Shown in pieces: positions 49,900-59,068 of a DNA stretch of 64,000 nucleotides. The translations under genes were made by a program, and so were the position numbers. This DNA is from Moraxella bovoculi 237 (GTDB taxonomy: Bacteria > Pseudomonadota > Gammaproteobacteria > Pseudomonadales > Moraxellaceae). Every line of letters starts with the position of its first letter. Positions within the stretch are counted from its first letter, which is position 1. The notes beneath the pieces are model-generated. The model was not told the origin of the DNA, ran no database searches, and worked only from the letters and a program-made list of their open reading frames with translations. The DNA lies in the NCBI RefSeq assembly GCF_000696305.2, contig NZ_AOMT01000013.1, positions 1 to 64,000 of the forward strand, in the 5' to 3' direction.

Positions 49900-51081
49900 T
49901 TATTTGGTCTCGCTAAACAGCTCACGACCGATTAGCATTCGTCGAATTTCTGAGGTGCCTGCGCCGATCTCGTACAGTTTGGCATCACGCCACAGACGTC
50001 CTGCTGGAAATTCATTAATGTAGCCGTTACCGCCCAGTGTTTGGATGGTTTCGCCTGCCAGCCAGGTGGCTTTTTCGGCGCTGTATAGGATTGCGCTGGC
50101 GCAGTCTTTACGTAGGCTGCGATCGTGGTTTGATTTGTCGCAGGCGGCGCCTACGGCATAGACCAGTGATTTACATGCCAGCATGGTCGAGTACATGTCA
50201 GCGATTTTGCCCTGCATGAGCTGGAATTCGCCGATGGCTTGACCAAACTGCGTACGTTCGTGAATATATGGCATCACCAGATCCATACAAGCATCCATGA
50301 TGCCTAGCGGGCCGCCGCTTAGTACCGCACGCTCATAATCCAGACCGCTCATCAGTACCTTAACGCCATTGCCGACACCGCCTAGCACGTTCTCAGCTGG
50401 GATTTCTACATTATCAAAGAACATCGGATAGGTGTTCGAGCCGCGCATGCCTAGCTTGTCCAAGTGCGTGCCGTGGCTAAATCCTTTCATGCCTTTTTCT
50501 ACCAAGAATGCGGTAATGCCTTTGGCGCCTGCATTTGGGTCGGTTTTGGCATAGACGACCATGACATCAGCGTCGCCACCGTTGGTAATCCACATTTTTG
50601 AGCCATTTAAGATGAAGCGGTCGCCTTTTTGTTCAGCTTTTAGCTTCATGCTCACCACGTCCGAGCCTGCGTTTGGCTCACTCATGGCAAGCGCGCCCAC
50701 ATAATCACCGCTGATTAATTTTGGTAAAAAACGCGCCTTTTGTTCTTCGTTGCCGTTTAAGCTGATTTGGTTGACGCACAGGTTAGAGTGCGCGCCATAA
50801 GACAGACCGATAGAAGCCGATGCACGTGAAATCTCTTGCATCACTAGGATATGAGCCAGATAGCCCAAGTTCGCACCGCCGTATTCTTCAGAGACGGTCA
50901 TGCCTAACAGGCCCATGTCGCCAAATTTTTTCCACAACTGGGCAGGGAAGTGGTTTTCTTTATCGGCGGTTTCAGCAAGTGGTGCAACTTCTTTTTGGCA
51001 GAACTTACGTACCTCATCTTGAACTGCAAGCAATGTCTCATCGATGCCAAAGGTTAGGTTGGATAGAGTGGTTGGGTTCAT
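49900..51081 (-). CDS. liuA: Isovaleryl-CoA dehydrogenase
   Basis: A flavoenzyme oxidising isovaleryl-CoA to 3-methylcrotonyl-CoA and passing electrons to ETF. The 393 residues have the acyl-CoA dehydrogenase motifs [12 protein letters not shown] and WITNGG. The catalytic Glu is placed in [15 protein letters not shown] (Glu 250), the position used by isovaleryl-CoA dehydrogenases rather than the C-terminal Glu of other family members. AAGGACG precedes ATG 51081. It is first in the liu operon, divergent from the TetR gene. Confidence 0.95.
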   Translation of the reverse strand: MNPTTLSNLTFGIDETLLAVQDEVRKFCQKEVAPLAETADKENHFPAQLWKKFGDMGLLGMTVSEEYGGANLGYLAHILVMQEISRASASIGLSYGAHSNLCVNQISLNGNEEQKARFLPKLISGDYVGALAMSEPNAGSDVVSMKLKAEQKGDRFILNGSKMWITNGGDADVMVVYAKTDPNAGAKGITAFLVEKGMKGFSHGTHLDKLGMRGSNTYPMFFDNVEIPAENVLGGVGNGVKVLMSGLDYERAVLSGGPLGIMDACMDLVMPYIHERTQFGQAIGEFQLMQGKIADMYSTMLACKSLVYAVGAACDKSNHDRSLRKDCASAILYSAEKATWLAGETIQTLGGNGYINEFPAGRLWRDAKLYEIGAGTSEIRRMLIGRELFSETK

Positions 51082-51286
51082 GGTTTCGTCCTTGTAGTCC
51101 TTGGGAAATGCCAAAACTGGCGGGGGTTTATGTTACAATGTGCCTCACATTATAATCAGCAAATTTCACATTTTTAACGGTCAGGTTATCTTCAATAACA
51201 CTACCCAGCCTAAAAAATTATCCTAAAAATTTGCCTTTTACATACTGTACCACACTATTTTTTTTAAAAAAAGTGAATTTTATTAA

Positions 51287-51310
51287 AAAAATGATTTGCA
51301 ATTCATTTTT
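51287..51310. promoter_or_regulatory. Inverted repeat, candidate TetR operator
   Basis: A 24-bp inverted repeat pairs at 11 of 12 positions. The half-site AAAAATGA faces TCATTTTT around TTGCAA. It lies in the liuA-tetR divergent gap, 20 bases before the preferred TetR start, where a self-regulating TetR protein usually binds. Confidence 0.55.
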
Positions 51311-51330
51311 AAATGAGAGACAATAAAATC

Positions 51331-51939
51331 ATGAATTACAAAAGATCCGTATTAATGCAAGAGCGCCTACGTCAAAATCGCGAAGCGATCTTACAGGCAG
51401 CCAAGCAGCTCATTAGCCAAGGAGGTATTAAGGACGCCCAAATCCAAGCGATGGCGGATTTGGCAGGCGTGTCGAATGGTCTGGTGTATCGTTATTTTGA
51501 TAATAAAAACCACATCATCATCGAAGTGCTGTCCGAGGCAATCATGCGTGAGATTGATATTCTAAAGCAGATTGCCGGTCAAGAAGGACCAGCGCAAGAC
51601 AAATTACACAAGGCGGTGAGAGTCTTTGTAAAGCGGGCATTGAACAGCCCGAAACTTGCCTATTCACTCATGCTAGAGCCTGCAGATGCAGCGGTGGAGG
51701 AGGCGCGATTTAAAAGCAAACAAATCGTCAAAGAGGCGATCGAGCACATCCTAAAGGAAGGTCAAGCGCAGGCAGTATTTGAATTTGAGGATGTGGGCGT
51801 AACTGCGCAGTGTATCGTTGGGGCGATGACGTTTGCTGTCATTGAACCTTTAAGCCTAAATCCGCAAGCGATGAACAAGGAAGTATTTAGCACGCAAGTG
51901 GCAGACTTCTGTCTCAAAGCGGTCAATCAAGGAAAGTAG
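51331..51939 (+). CDS. TetR-family regulator of the liu locus
   Basis: A 202-residue TetR protein with the N-terminal helix-turn-helix (IQAMADLAGVSNGLVYRYFDNKNHI) and an all-helical ligand domain. ATG 51331 or ATG 51313 could start it; the former leaves the inverted repeat in the leader. It is divergent from liuA and 106 bases upstream of an acyl-CoA ligase gene. It probably responds to an acyl-CoA of the leucine pathway, though the liu genes of Pseudomonas are controlled by a MerR-type LiuR instead. Function is inferred from position. Confidence 0.85.
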   Translation: MNYKRSVLMQERLRQNREAILQAAKQLISQGGIKDAQIQAMADLAGVSNGLVYRYFDNKNHIIIEVLSEAIMREIDILKQIAGQEGPAQDKLHKAVRVFVKRALNSPKLAYSLMLEPADAAVEEARFKSKQIVKEAIEHILKEGQAQAVFEFEDVGVTAQCIVGAMTFAVIEPLSLNPQAMNKEVFSTQVADFCLKAVNQGK

Positions 51940-52045
51940 GGCGCTGTGGTAAGGTGGTTTGGCGTATCTTAACTTGAAAAAAAGCGACACGGGTGTTGCT
52001 TGTCCTGTTCATCAGGCGGATAAATCATGATCTAAGGAGAGTGTC

Positions 52046-53737
52046 ATGTACCAAAAACTAAGCTACCTATCAGGCACGAGCGATAAGCCGCTCATTGGTC
52101 TTACCATCGGTGAGATGTTCGATCGTGCATGCCTACAGTACGCTGATAAGGAAGCCATCGTCAGCGTTCATCAAAACATACGCCTAACCTACAAGGAGCT
52201 GGCTGATAAGGTCAATGCCTTTGCAGCGAGCTTGCTTGAGCTTGGGTTCGACACGGGCGACCGCTTTGGGGTTTGGGCGTTAAACAGCATTGAGTGGATT
52301 GTTGCTCAGTACGCCTGCTTCAAGATTGGCGTGATTTTGGTCAATCTAAACCCTGCCTATAAAGCCAAAGAGCTAGAATACGTTCTTAATAAAGTTGAGT
52401 GTCGTGGCATTCTGATCGCTGATGCCTTCAAGACATCAGACTATCACGCGATGCTGGTCAGTATTGCACCTGAGCTTGAGAGCAATCACAGTAAGCATCT
52501 GGTGTCTCATAACCTGCCGCACCTAAAAGTCGTCATCAAGGCAAGCGATGTCGAGCACGATGGTGTGTATCGCTTTAAGGACCTGCTAAACCCACCAACA
52601 TTGGCGCAGCGACAGCACATAGAGTACGTCGCCAAAAAGCTACAATTCGACGACGTGGCGAACATTCAGTTCACCTCGGGCACGACAGGCAACCCAAAAG
52701 GCACGATGCTAACTCACCATAATATCCTTAATAACGGTTATTTTGTTGGTGAAGGCATTAAGCTGACCGAGCATGACCGCATCTGTGTGTCCGTGCCGCT
52801 GTTCCACTGCTTTGGTATGGTGATGGGTAATTTGGCGGCGATGACACATGGTGCGACCATAGTGTATCCGTCTTTTGCTTATAATCCGACCGAGACGCTA
52901 CAAGCGGTTCACGATGAACGCTGTACTGCGCTGTATGGCGTGCCATCGATGTTTATCACCATGCTAGAAGATAAGCGATTTGAAGAATTTGACTTATCAA
53001 GTCTGCGCACAGGCATCATGGCAGGCTCGCCATGTCCGCGTGAGATCATGCAGCGTGTTATTGAGCGCATGCACATGAGCGAGATCACCATCTGCTATGG
53101 CATGACCGAGACATCACCAGTATCAATGCAAAGCCATGTTGATGACCCAATTGATAAGCGCGTAAGCACGATTGGACAGATCCATCCGCACCTAGAGGTT
53201 AAGATCATCGATGAGAATGGCAGCATTACGCCTGTCGGTGTCGCGGGCGAGCTGTGCACGCGAGGTTATTCGGTGATGGCGGGCTACTGGGGCGAGCCAG
53301 ATAAGACCAAGGAAGTCGTGGACAAGCACGGCTGGATGCACACAGGCGACATCGCTGAGATGGATGAAGATGGCTTCGTGAAAATCAAAGGGCGCATCAA
53401 AGACGTCGTGATCCGCGGCGGTGAGAACCTGTTCCCTAAAGAGATTGAAGATCTGCTATTTAAGCATCCTGCCGTCTCTAGCGTACAAGTCATCGGTCTG
53501 CCTGACAAGCGCTATGGCGAAGAGCTGTGCGCGTGTATCATCCTAAATGATGGCATGAACGGTAACGAAGACGAGATCAGAGACTTCTGCCGATCGCAGG
53601 TATCGCATCACAAGGTACCGCGCTATGTCGCCTTTGTGAAGGAATTCCCGATGACCGCATCGGGTAAGCCGCAGAAGTTTAAGTTACAAGAGCTGATGCG
53701 TGTTGAGTTCAACCTAACGGGCAATATTTTTGAATAA
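52046..53737 (+). CDS. AMP-forming acyl-CoA synthetase
   Basis: Activates a carboxylic acid to its CoA ester through an acyl-AMP. The 563 residues carry the adenylate-forming motifs: P-loop [29 protein letters not shown], and [20 protein letters not shown], with C-terminal Lys in [12 protein letters not shown]. The overall type resembles medium/branched-chain fatty acyl ligases. Beside liu and the TetR gene, isovalerate or a related branched acid is a plausible substrate (inference). AAGGAG precedes the ATG. Confidence 0.9.
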   Translation: MYQKLSYLSGTSDKPLIGLTIGEMFDRACLQYADKEAIVSVHQNIRLTYKELADKVNAFAASLLELGFDTGDRFGVWALNSIEWIVAQYACFKIGVILVNLNPAYKAKELEYVLNKVECRGILIADAFKTSDYHAMLVSIAPELESNHSKHLVSHNLPHLKVVIKASDVEHDGVYRFKDLLNPPTLAQRQHIEYVAKKLQFDDVANIQFTSGTTGNPKGTMLTHHNILNNGYFVGEGIKLTEHDRICVSVPLFHCFGMVMGNLAAMTHGATIVYPSFAYNPTETLQAVHDERCTALYGVPSMFITMLEDKRFEEFDLSSLRTGIMAGSPCPREIMQRVIERMHMSEITICYGMTETSPVSMQSHVDDPIDKRVSTIGQIHPHLEVKIIDENGSITPVGVAGELCTRGYSVMAGYWGEPDKTKEVVDKHGWMHTGDIAEMDEDGFVKIKGRIKDVVIRGGENLFPKEIEDLLFKHPAVSSVQVIGLPDKRYGEELCACIILNDGMNGNEDEIRDFCRSQVSHHKVPRYVAFVKEFPMTASGKPQKFKLQELMRVEFNLTGNIFE

Positions 53738-53758
53738 TCATTAGCCTATGTAAAGTAC

Positions 53759-53788
53759 AAAAAAGCAAGTTTTCGGACTTGCTTTTTT
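53759..53788. terminator. Bidirectional terminator
   Basis: A 12-bp stem (AAAAAAGCAAGT / ACTTGCTTTTTT) with a 6-base loop between the converging acyl-CoA ligase and zinc peptidase genes, overlapping the latter's stop. Confidence 0.85.
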
Positions 53789-54296
53789 AGTGTCTTTTAC
53801 ACAAGATGTTGGGAATCTTGCCTAGATAGATGTGCTCAGCGATGCGCCCTTGTTGCTCGATGTTATAATCCCAAAAGCTCTTGTATTGATCAAAAGTGTA
53901 TCTATAAGGGTTGTATTTTTTTAGGCTAAGGTAATGCAGCGTCTGTAGCCATGCACCCTTTAGCAGAACATTGATGCCGTGCTGATACTGCAGAACGTGC
54001 GTCATCTCATGAATAAAAATCTGCTGATACAGCCTGCCATGCGCGCTAAAATCATCACGATAATGCCGACCACCCACAAAAATCCAACCATTAGGCGCAA
54101 TAAACACATCGTCAGACTGCCAAGGAATGTAAGGATAATTCACCACGCGCACCCTATTGTAATCCATGAGCTCGCCAAATACACCGCGCGCCAACGCCAC
54201 CTCACCATCTGTCAGGTGGCGAACGGGTGGTTTGATTTTTTGGTATTTTTTGATGAACCATGGCAGTTTTAGCCATGGCAATGCCCAGTTGATCAT
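53787..54296 (-). CDS. Putative zinc metallopeptidase (HExxH)
   Basis: A 169-residue protein with the zincin motif HEMTH (His 96, Glu 97, His 100) in FIHEMTHVLQYQHG. The preceding part (GEVALARGVFGELMDYNRVRVV and IAPNGWIFVGGRHYRDDFS) matches the eCIS/VgrG-associated DUF4157-like peptidase group as I know it. The N terminus MINWALPWLKLPWFIKK is hydrophobic but short of a clear signal peptide. Substrate and role are unknown. It starts one base after the dgt stop, so it is the last gene of that operon. No type VI secretion genes are present nearby. Confidence 0.65.
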   Translation of the reverse strand: MINWALPWLKLPWFIKKYQKIKPPVRHLTDGEVALARGVFGELMDYNRVRVVNYPYIPWQSDDVFIAPNGWIFVGGRHYRDDFSAHGRLYQQIFIHEMTHVLQYQHGINVLLKGAWLQTLHYLSLKKYNPYRYTFDQYKSFWDYNIEQQGRIAEHIYLGKIPNILCKRH

Positions 54297-54297
54297 G

Positions 54298-55641
54298 TTA
54301 TACCGACATCATGCCCATGCCTGACAGATCTCTGGCCAATGTCGCTGCGCGGTTGTCGGTCATCCCACCCACAAAGTCAAGCACCTTCATGTATGCCTGA
54401 TAAGGTGTGTCATGAGGATCGATCGGCGTGTCGATGAGCTGTAGGCATAGCGCGTCTTTGTTGGATAATGATTGATGGGTGACTTTGGCGTGCACTGCAG
54501 GCACCAACAAATCTAAGATCAACCCAATGCAGCCAAAGCTCGCCACTTCGGTCGCAAGCTTACTATGATGGTTAAAAATTTTACGCCGTGCTAGGTCTTT
54601 GGCGTTTTCTAGGGTTTCTTGTAGGTTGTCATCACAGACAGCGAGCAGGTCTTTGGCGGCGAATTCACCTGCCACGAGTGCACTTTGATGGCGGATAAAG
54701 GTATCTGCCACCACCTCAATCGCCTGACCGATCGCCATGCCGCGCAAGGCAGCGCAGCGCTCTTTTTGGTTGGTGATGCGCCAAGTTTTCTCGACAGGGA
54801 TAAGGGTGTGTAGCACGGTCTCAAATTCATTGATATCTAATAAATCCAGCTCAACCGCATCTTCTAAGTCCAGCAGGGCATAACAGATGTCATCCGCCGC
54901 CTCCATCAGGTATGACAAGGGATGACGTGCCCAGTGGTTATCGCCGAGCTTGGCAAGCCCCAGATCTTCGGTGACTGTCTGCATGAGTGGCAGTTCGGTC
55001 TGATAGATGTTGAATTTACCTCGGGTGCGTGCGGTGGGATGGCTGGACGTCCAAGGGTATTTTAATAGTGTGCCTAGGCTGGCTGAGGTGAGGCGCATGC
55101 CGCCGCGTTCAGCATACATCTCAAGCGTGGCAAGCAGCCTTAGGCTGTGAGCATTGCCTTCATAAGTGCAGATGTCATCATGTTCAGGGTTGCTAAGATT
55201 CGCCAAAAAATGCGAGTGATTCGGATCGCGAAACCACGCCCGCAGCGCATCTTCGCCCGTATGCCCAAAGGGCGGATTGCCCATGTCGTGCGCCAAACAC
55301 GCCACTTGAACCACCGTGCCGATGTCGCTTGGGGTGAACGGATCGGGCAGAAGACCGCCTTGTTCGAGCTGTACCCCGACACGATTACCAAGGCTTCGCC
55401 CGACACTCGCCACCTCGACGCTGTGAGTTAGGCGGTTGTGGGTGTGGTCGTGCTTGGCAAAGGGGTGCACCTGAGTCTTGCGACCCAATCTGCGAAAGGC
55501 GCCCGAGAAGACCACACGGTCATAATCCACATGAAAGGGCGTGCGCATAACATCGATGCCATCTTGACTGGTCATCTTTGGACTGACGACGCCACGTTCA
55601 ACCTTAAATCGATTGGTGGAGAGTAATTGTGACCAGCTCAT
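54298..55641 (-). CDS. dgt: dGTP triphosphohydrolase (dGTPase-like)
   Basis: Hydrolyses dGTP (or other dNTPs) to the nucleoside and triphosphate, shaping dNTP pools. The 447-residue HD-domain protein has the metal ligands in NRLTHSVEVA and CLAHDMGNPPFGHTGEDA, with a further Asp in YLMEAADDICYALLDLEDA. Length fits the dGTPase type 2/3 group. It is followed after one base by the metallopeptidase gene. Confidence 0.93.
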   Translation of the reverse strand: MSWSQLLSTNRFKVERGVVSPKMTSQDGIDVMRTPFHVDYDRVVFSGAFRRLGRKTQVHPFAKHDHTHNRLTHSVEVASVGRSLGNRVGVQLEQGGLLPDPFTPSDIGTVVQVACLAHDMGNPPFGHTGEDALRAWFRDPNHSHFLANLSNPEHDDICTYEGNAHSLRLLATLEMYAERGGMRLTSASLGTLLKYPWTSSHPTARTRGKFNIYQTELPLMQTVTEDLGLAKLGDNHWARHPLSYLMEAADDICYALLDLEDAVELDLLDINEFETVLHTLIPVEKTWRITNQKERCAALRGMAIGQAIEVVADTFIRHQSALVAGEFAAKDLLAVCDDNLQETLENAKDLARRKIFNHHSKLATEVASFGCIGLILDLLVPAVHAKVTHQSLSNKDALCLQLIDTPIDPHDTPYQAYMKVLDFVGGMTDNRAATLARDLSGMGMMSV

Positions 55642-55680
55642 GAATTTTCCTTTTGATGGTGGGTGTTTGCTCGAATGGCG

Positions 55681-56286
55681 CTATTCCTTCACCGCAAGCG
55701 TCACTGTATAAGTTTTGCCCTGTTTGATTTTATCGGCATTACCAAATACTTCATTAAATGAGCGTTTCATAAAATCTCTCAGTCCGTTGATGGTAACCAC
55801 ATAAAACCGTCCGCCCACTTCCATGCGTTCATAAGCGTCTAGCAGGTACAGATAGTGCTGTTCCTTGCTTGCCTTGGCGGGTAGGTTACTCATGACAAGG
55901 CTGAATTTTTTGTCTTTATCCACGTGATAAAAGCCGTTGGAGAGCATGACTTCGGTATTTTTTAGATTATTTTTTTGGCAATTTAAGCGGGCGTATTCTA
56001 GCGCGACGAAGTCCTTGTCAATCAGGATGTGCTGACCATTGGGGCATTCGCGAGCCGCCGTCATGCCCAGCACGCCATAGCCACAGCCTAAGTCAATGGA
56101 GTTATCATGAGCCTTAAAATCAATATAATCAAGGAGCATGAGACTGCCGTCATCAAGACGTTCTGGGCTAAAAATCCCCCAGGTGGTACGAAAATCAAAG
56201 GGCTTGCCAAGCACGTCTTGGGTAAATGTGATGTCGTCTCGCCATTGTTTGGCTTTTTGTTGTAGGTCGGCTAAGGTGGTGGTCAT
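55681..56286 (-). CDS. RsmC-like class I SAM methyltransferase
   Basis: A 201-residue methyltransferase with SAM motif DLGCGYGVLG and motif IV SNLPAK. The latter is a variant of the N-P-P-[FYW] used by rRNA guanine-N2 methyltransferases such as RsmC. It is the size of a single catalytic domain, so it resembles the C-terminal half of RsmC. TTWGIFSPERLDDGSLMLLDYI is typical of this group. The target is unknown, probably an RNA. It lies 57 bases downstream of xerD and upstream of dgt. Confidence 0.8.
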   Translation of the reverse strand: MTTTLADLQQKAKQWRDDITFTQDVLGKPFDFRTTWGIFSPERLDDGSLMLLDYIDFKAHDNSIDLGCGYGVLGMTAARECPNGQHILIDKDFVALEYARLNCQKNNLKNTEVMLSNGFYHVDKDKKFSLVMSNLPAKASKEQHYLYLLDAYERMEVGGRFYVVTINGLRDFMKRSFNEVFGNADKIKQGKTYTVTLAVKE

Positions 56287-56343
56287 GATGTTTTTCCAAA
56301 AAAGTTTTGATTATTGTAGCACAAAACTTTTTTGTGAACATGA

Positions 56344-57273
56344 CTAACCCCTAGGATGATGCTCGCTGTGCAGTGCTTGTAGGCGTGCGGTCGCCACATG
56401 GGTATAAATTTGCGTGGTGGATAGGTCGCTGTGCCCGAGCAAAAGCTGAACGCTACGCAAATCCGCCCCGTGGTTGAGCAGGTGCGTGGCAAAAGCATGG
56501 CGAAGCGTGTGGGGTGAGATGTCGGTTTTGATACCCGCCAGTAGAGCGTATTTTTTAATCATGTGCCAAAAATTATGCCGGGTCATGTAGCCACCTTGTT
56601 CGGTGAGGAACACCGCTTGACAGTCGCTCTTGCCTAACAGCAGTTCACCGCGTCTGATGAGATAGTCTTGTAGGGCGTTTTGGGCGTATTCACCCAGTGG
56701 GATAAGGCGGGTCTTGTTTCCTTTGCCGGTGATCTGTAGCCAGCCGGCGTTGAGATTGACCTGCTCTAGCGATAGATTCACGAGCTCACTCACGCGCAGC
56801 CCGCAGGCGTACATGACTTCAAGCATCGCTTTATCGCGTAGTCCGCACACAGTGGCGACGTTTGGCGTGTCTAGCAGGCGTGTGATGTCGGCTTCGGATA
56901 AGATCTTGGGTAGGGGCTTGGTGACTTTTGGGTTCTTGATGTCTTGACAGGGGTTATCAAGGCGTACTTCATTGCCAATCTGCCACAAGAAGAACTGGCG
57001 CAGGCTGGCGAGCATTCTAGAGATGGTGCGCGGATTTTTGCCTTGGGATTGGGCAGATTCTAGGCAGTGATACACGTCCGCTTTATCCCAAGTGGTCAAA
57101 GGCTTGTCGGTGGTCGCCATGCACAATCTTAGGTCTCTGATGTAGGCGTTACGCGTGCGCACCGACAGTCCGCGTGCCAGCATCGCTGTACGAAATTCGG
57201 TCAGATAGACGGGATCGCCCATCACATGGATGATGGTGGGCGTGCGTGGCTCTTTGGCGCGGACTTTGCTCAT
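56344..57273 (-). CDS. xerD: Site-specific tyrosine recombinase XerD
   Basis: With XerC it resolves chromosome dimers at dif. The 309 residues include an N-terminal SAM-like DNA-binding domain and the catalytic set Arg 160, Lys 184, His 255, Arg 258, His 281 and Tyr 290. The stretch TTQIYTHVATARLQALHSEHHPRG is the XerD, not XerC, signature. It is two bases from tusA, so part of the recN-to-dgt run. No dif site was noticed, as expected near the origin. Confidence 0.93.
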   Translation of the reverse strand: MSKVRAKEPRTPTIIHVMGDPVYLTEFRTAMLARGLSVRTRNAYIRDLRLCMATTDKPLTTWDKADVYHCLESAQSQGKNPRTISRMLASLRQFFLWQIGNEVRLDNPCQDIKNPKVTKPLPKILSEADITRLLDTPNVATVCGLRDKAMLEVMYACGLRVSELVNLSLEQVNLNAGWLQITGKGNKTRLIPLGEYAQNALQDYLIRRGELLLGKSDCQAVFLTEQGGYMTRHNFWHMIKKYALLAGIKTDISPHTLRHAFATHLLNHGADLRSVQLLLGHSDLSTTQIYTHVATARLQALHSEHHPRG

Positions 57274-57274
57274 G

Positions 57275-57505
57275 TTAGGATTTTTTGATGATCAGATAGC
57301 GGTATTTGCCGTCCGCTAGGGTTTCTTGATTCTCTAGCGTATGCCCCAGATGCCGACAGAAATTCGGAATGTCGCGCGTCGTCGCAGGATCGGTGGCGAT
57401 GATTTCGATGCGCTCGCCGCCTGCTGCCTTACGGATGGTCTTATGAAGCAGCATGATGGGCTCTGGGCAGATGAGTCCTGTGGTGTCTAATTGATGATCG
57501 CTCAT
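57275..57505 (-). CDS. tusA: Sulfurtransferase TusA
   Basis: A small sulfur carrier (76 residues) with the conserved GLICPEPIM (Cys 13 carrying persulfide), used in tRNA thiolation and molybdenum cofactor sulfur supply. ATG 57505 overlaps the stop of the upstream membrane protein gene (ATGA), indicating coupled translation. The longer upstream reading frame is the other gene's frame and is not used. Confidence 0.93.
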   Translation of the reverse strand: MSDHQLDTTGLICPEPIMLLHKTIRKAAGGERIEIIATDPATTRDIPNFCRHLGHTLENQETLADGKYRYLIIKKS

Positions 57506-57963
57506 GAGTTGGTTTCGCTTTTTTGTTTGTCTTCTAAAAAGTTTAAAAATTTCTTTAAATTCACCCGAAACACATACGGCATGGTAAACCACGCCACCAT
57601 CGCCAAAAACATACTCATAAAGAAAGTCGTGGTTGCGCCATGTAGCACATAGACGCCAACAGCAAAAGCAACCAAGATAACGGCAGTTAGTAGAATCGTC
57701 GCCAAGATGCCGCCTTGCATGATGCGATAACGCTGCAAGAACATCGCATGAAAAAGACTCAGCGGAATGCCAAGCCCGATCAGCACATAAGGCAGGTAAT
57801 GAAAGGCGTAATAGATGAGTGCGTTATCCTTAAAGCTTGCCATGCTAGCCAATGTGCCAAACACACCAAAGCAGGTAATGGCTGCCATGCCCAGATAGAT
57901 GCTAATGTTGGCAAGTCGGATGGCTTCTTTGGTGCGGGTGATGAGTGTGGCGGTATGAGTCAT
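57502..57963 (-). CDS. Four-helix membrane protein, unknown function
   Basis: A 153-residue protein with four predicted membrane helices (about 20-40, 53-72, 83-104, 110-128) and a charged C-terminal tail ([14 protein letters not shown]). No cofactor-binding motif is visible and I do not recognise the family. Overlap with tusA and its place after ruvX suggest a housekeeping gene of this operon. A link to sulfur trafficking is possible but unproved. Confidence 0.75.
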   Translation of the reverse strand: MTHTATLITRTKEAIRLANISIYLGMAAITCFGVFGTLASMASFKDNALIYYAFHYLPYVLIGLGIPLSLFHAMFLQRYRIMQGGILATILLTAVILVAFAVGVYVLHGATTTFFMSMFLAMVAWFTMPYVFRVNLKKFLNFLEDKQKSETNS

Positions 57964-57995
57964 GAGTGTCTTGGGTGAATGTTGTCAAAATAAAG

Positions 57996-58484
57996 TTAGT
58001 CTTTGCCTTTGGTGGGGTTATCATGGTAGCTGCCGACATATTGGGCAAGCTCTGGCGCATAAAAATAACCATCCAGCAGAATGCAAGCCGCGATGTCATC
58101 GATCGAGTCACGCTCATTCTGCATCCAGCCGCGCTCCCACGCCAATGAACGTGCTTCAGCAGAGCTTAGGCGTTCATCATAAGTGAAGACCTTGGCAGGG
58201 TGTTTGCGTTCGCCAAGGCGATGCGATAGGCGGCGGGCGAATTTATGCGCGCGCTTTGAGAGCATCGAATCCGTGCCATCCATATTCAGCGGTAAGCCCA
58301 CCAGTATTTCATCGATTTTCCAAGTCTCGATGATGCCAAGCAGGTTATCCCAGTCGGGCTGACCGTTGTTCATCGCTAGGATGTCAAAGGGGCGCGCATC
58401 TTTACTTAGGCTATTGCCCAGCGCCATCCCCATTTTTTTGACACCAAAATCCAGTGCAAGGATGAGAGTTGGCTTGTCAGTCAT
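57996..58484 (-). CDS. ruvX: Holliday junction resolvase-like YqgF/RuvX
   Basis: An RNase H-fold nuclease implicated in 16S rRNA 5' processing and possibly junction resolution. The 162 residues have the acidic motifs ALDFGVKKMG, VGLPLNMDG, DERLSSAEA and DDIAACILL. Start and stop overlap with yqgE (TAATG), the widely conserved yqgE-yqgF pair. Confidence 0.93.
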   Translation of the reverse strand: MTDKPTLILALDFGVKKMGMALGNSLSKDARPFDILAMNNGQPDWDNLLGIIETWKIDEILVGLPLNMDGTDSMLSKRAHKFARRLSHRLGERKHPAKVFTYDERLSSAEARSLAWERGWMQNERDSIDDIAACILLDGYFYAPELAQYVGSYHDNPTKGKD

Positions 58485-59050
58485 TAGGCGCGTCCTTGGG
58501 TGGTGACGAAGGCGGTGGGTTTGACACCGATTTTATCATAAGCTAAGGACAGCCGCTCATCAAACGGTGCGCGGAACAGTATCTGCAAATCAGCAGGGCA
58601 AATCAGCCAGTTTCCAGCTTCAAGCTCGTCTTCAAGCTGACCCTTACCCCAAGTACAAAAGCCCATGCACATCAGATAATGCGCCATGCTGTCTTCTGAC
58701 AGGCGCTCTAGGATGTCTTTGCTGGTCGTCAGACAGACATTCTCTCCGATGGCGAAGCTTGATTTGAAGTCGGGCAATCCTGTATGCAGCACAAAGCCTG
58801 CATCAGGGCGCATTGGCCCGCCATTGATGGCAGGCGTGTTCATGGCGATCTGTGAGCTTGGTAGATCCAGCTCGTGCAAGAGTCCACCTACCGAAATGGA
58901 TAGGGGCTGATTGACAATAAAGCCCCACGCGCCATCGGCATTGTGACGGCAGACATAGATCAATGTATCTTCAAAGCGCTCATCATCCATCTGTGGGCTT
59001 GCCAACAAGAAATGATGCGCAAGGTTTTTTGGATTGGTTTTTTTATTCAT
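58484..59050 (-). CDS. yqgE: YqgE/AlgH family protein
   Basis: A 188-residue cytosolic protein of the UPF0301/AlgH family. Conserved features are FLLASPQMDDERFEDTLIYVCRH, GAWGFIVNQP, GGPMRPDAGFVLH and GYCTWGKGQLEDELE-like GFCTWGKGQLEDELEAGNWL. Function is unclear; AlgH was linked to alginate control in Pseudomonas. It is coupled by overlap to ruvX and lies 18 bases after recN. Confidence 0.92.
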   Translation of the reverse strand: MNKKTNPKNLAHHFLLASPQMDDERFEDTLIYVCRHNADGAWGFIVNQPLSISVGGLLHELDLPSSQIAMNTPAINGGPMRPDAGFVLHTGLPDFKSSFAIGENVCLTTSKDILERLSEDSMAHYLMCMGFCTWGKGQLEDELEAGNWLICPADLQILFRAPFDERLSLAYDKIGVKPTAFVTTQGRA

Positions 59051-59068
59051 CGTGTGTGTTATTTTTAT

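Noticed and set aside
50818-50840. GCACGTGAAAT within liuA as a further parS site
   Set aside because: Five mismatches to the 16-bp consensus; core alone is not convincing.
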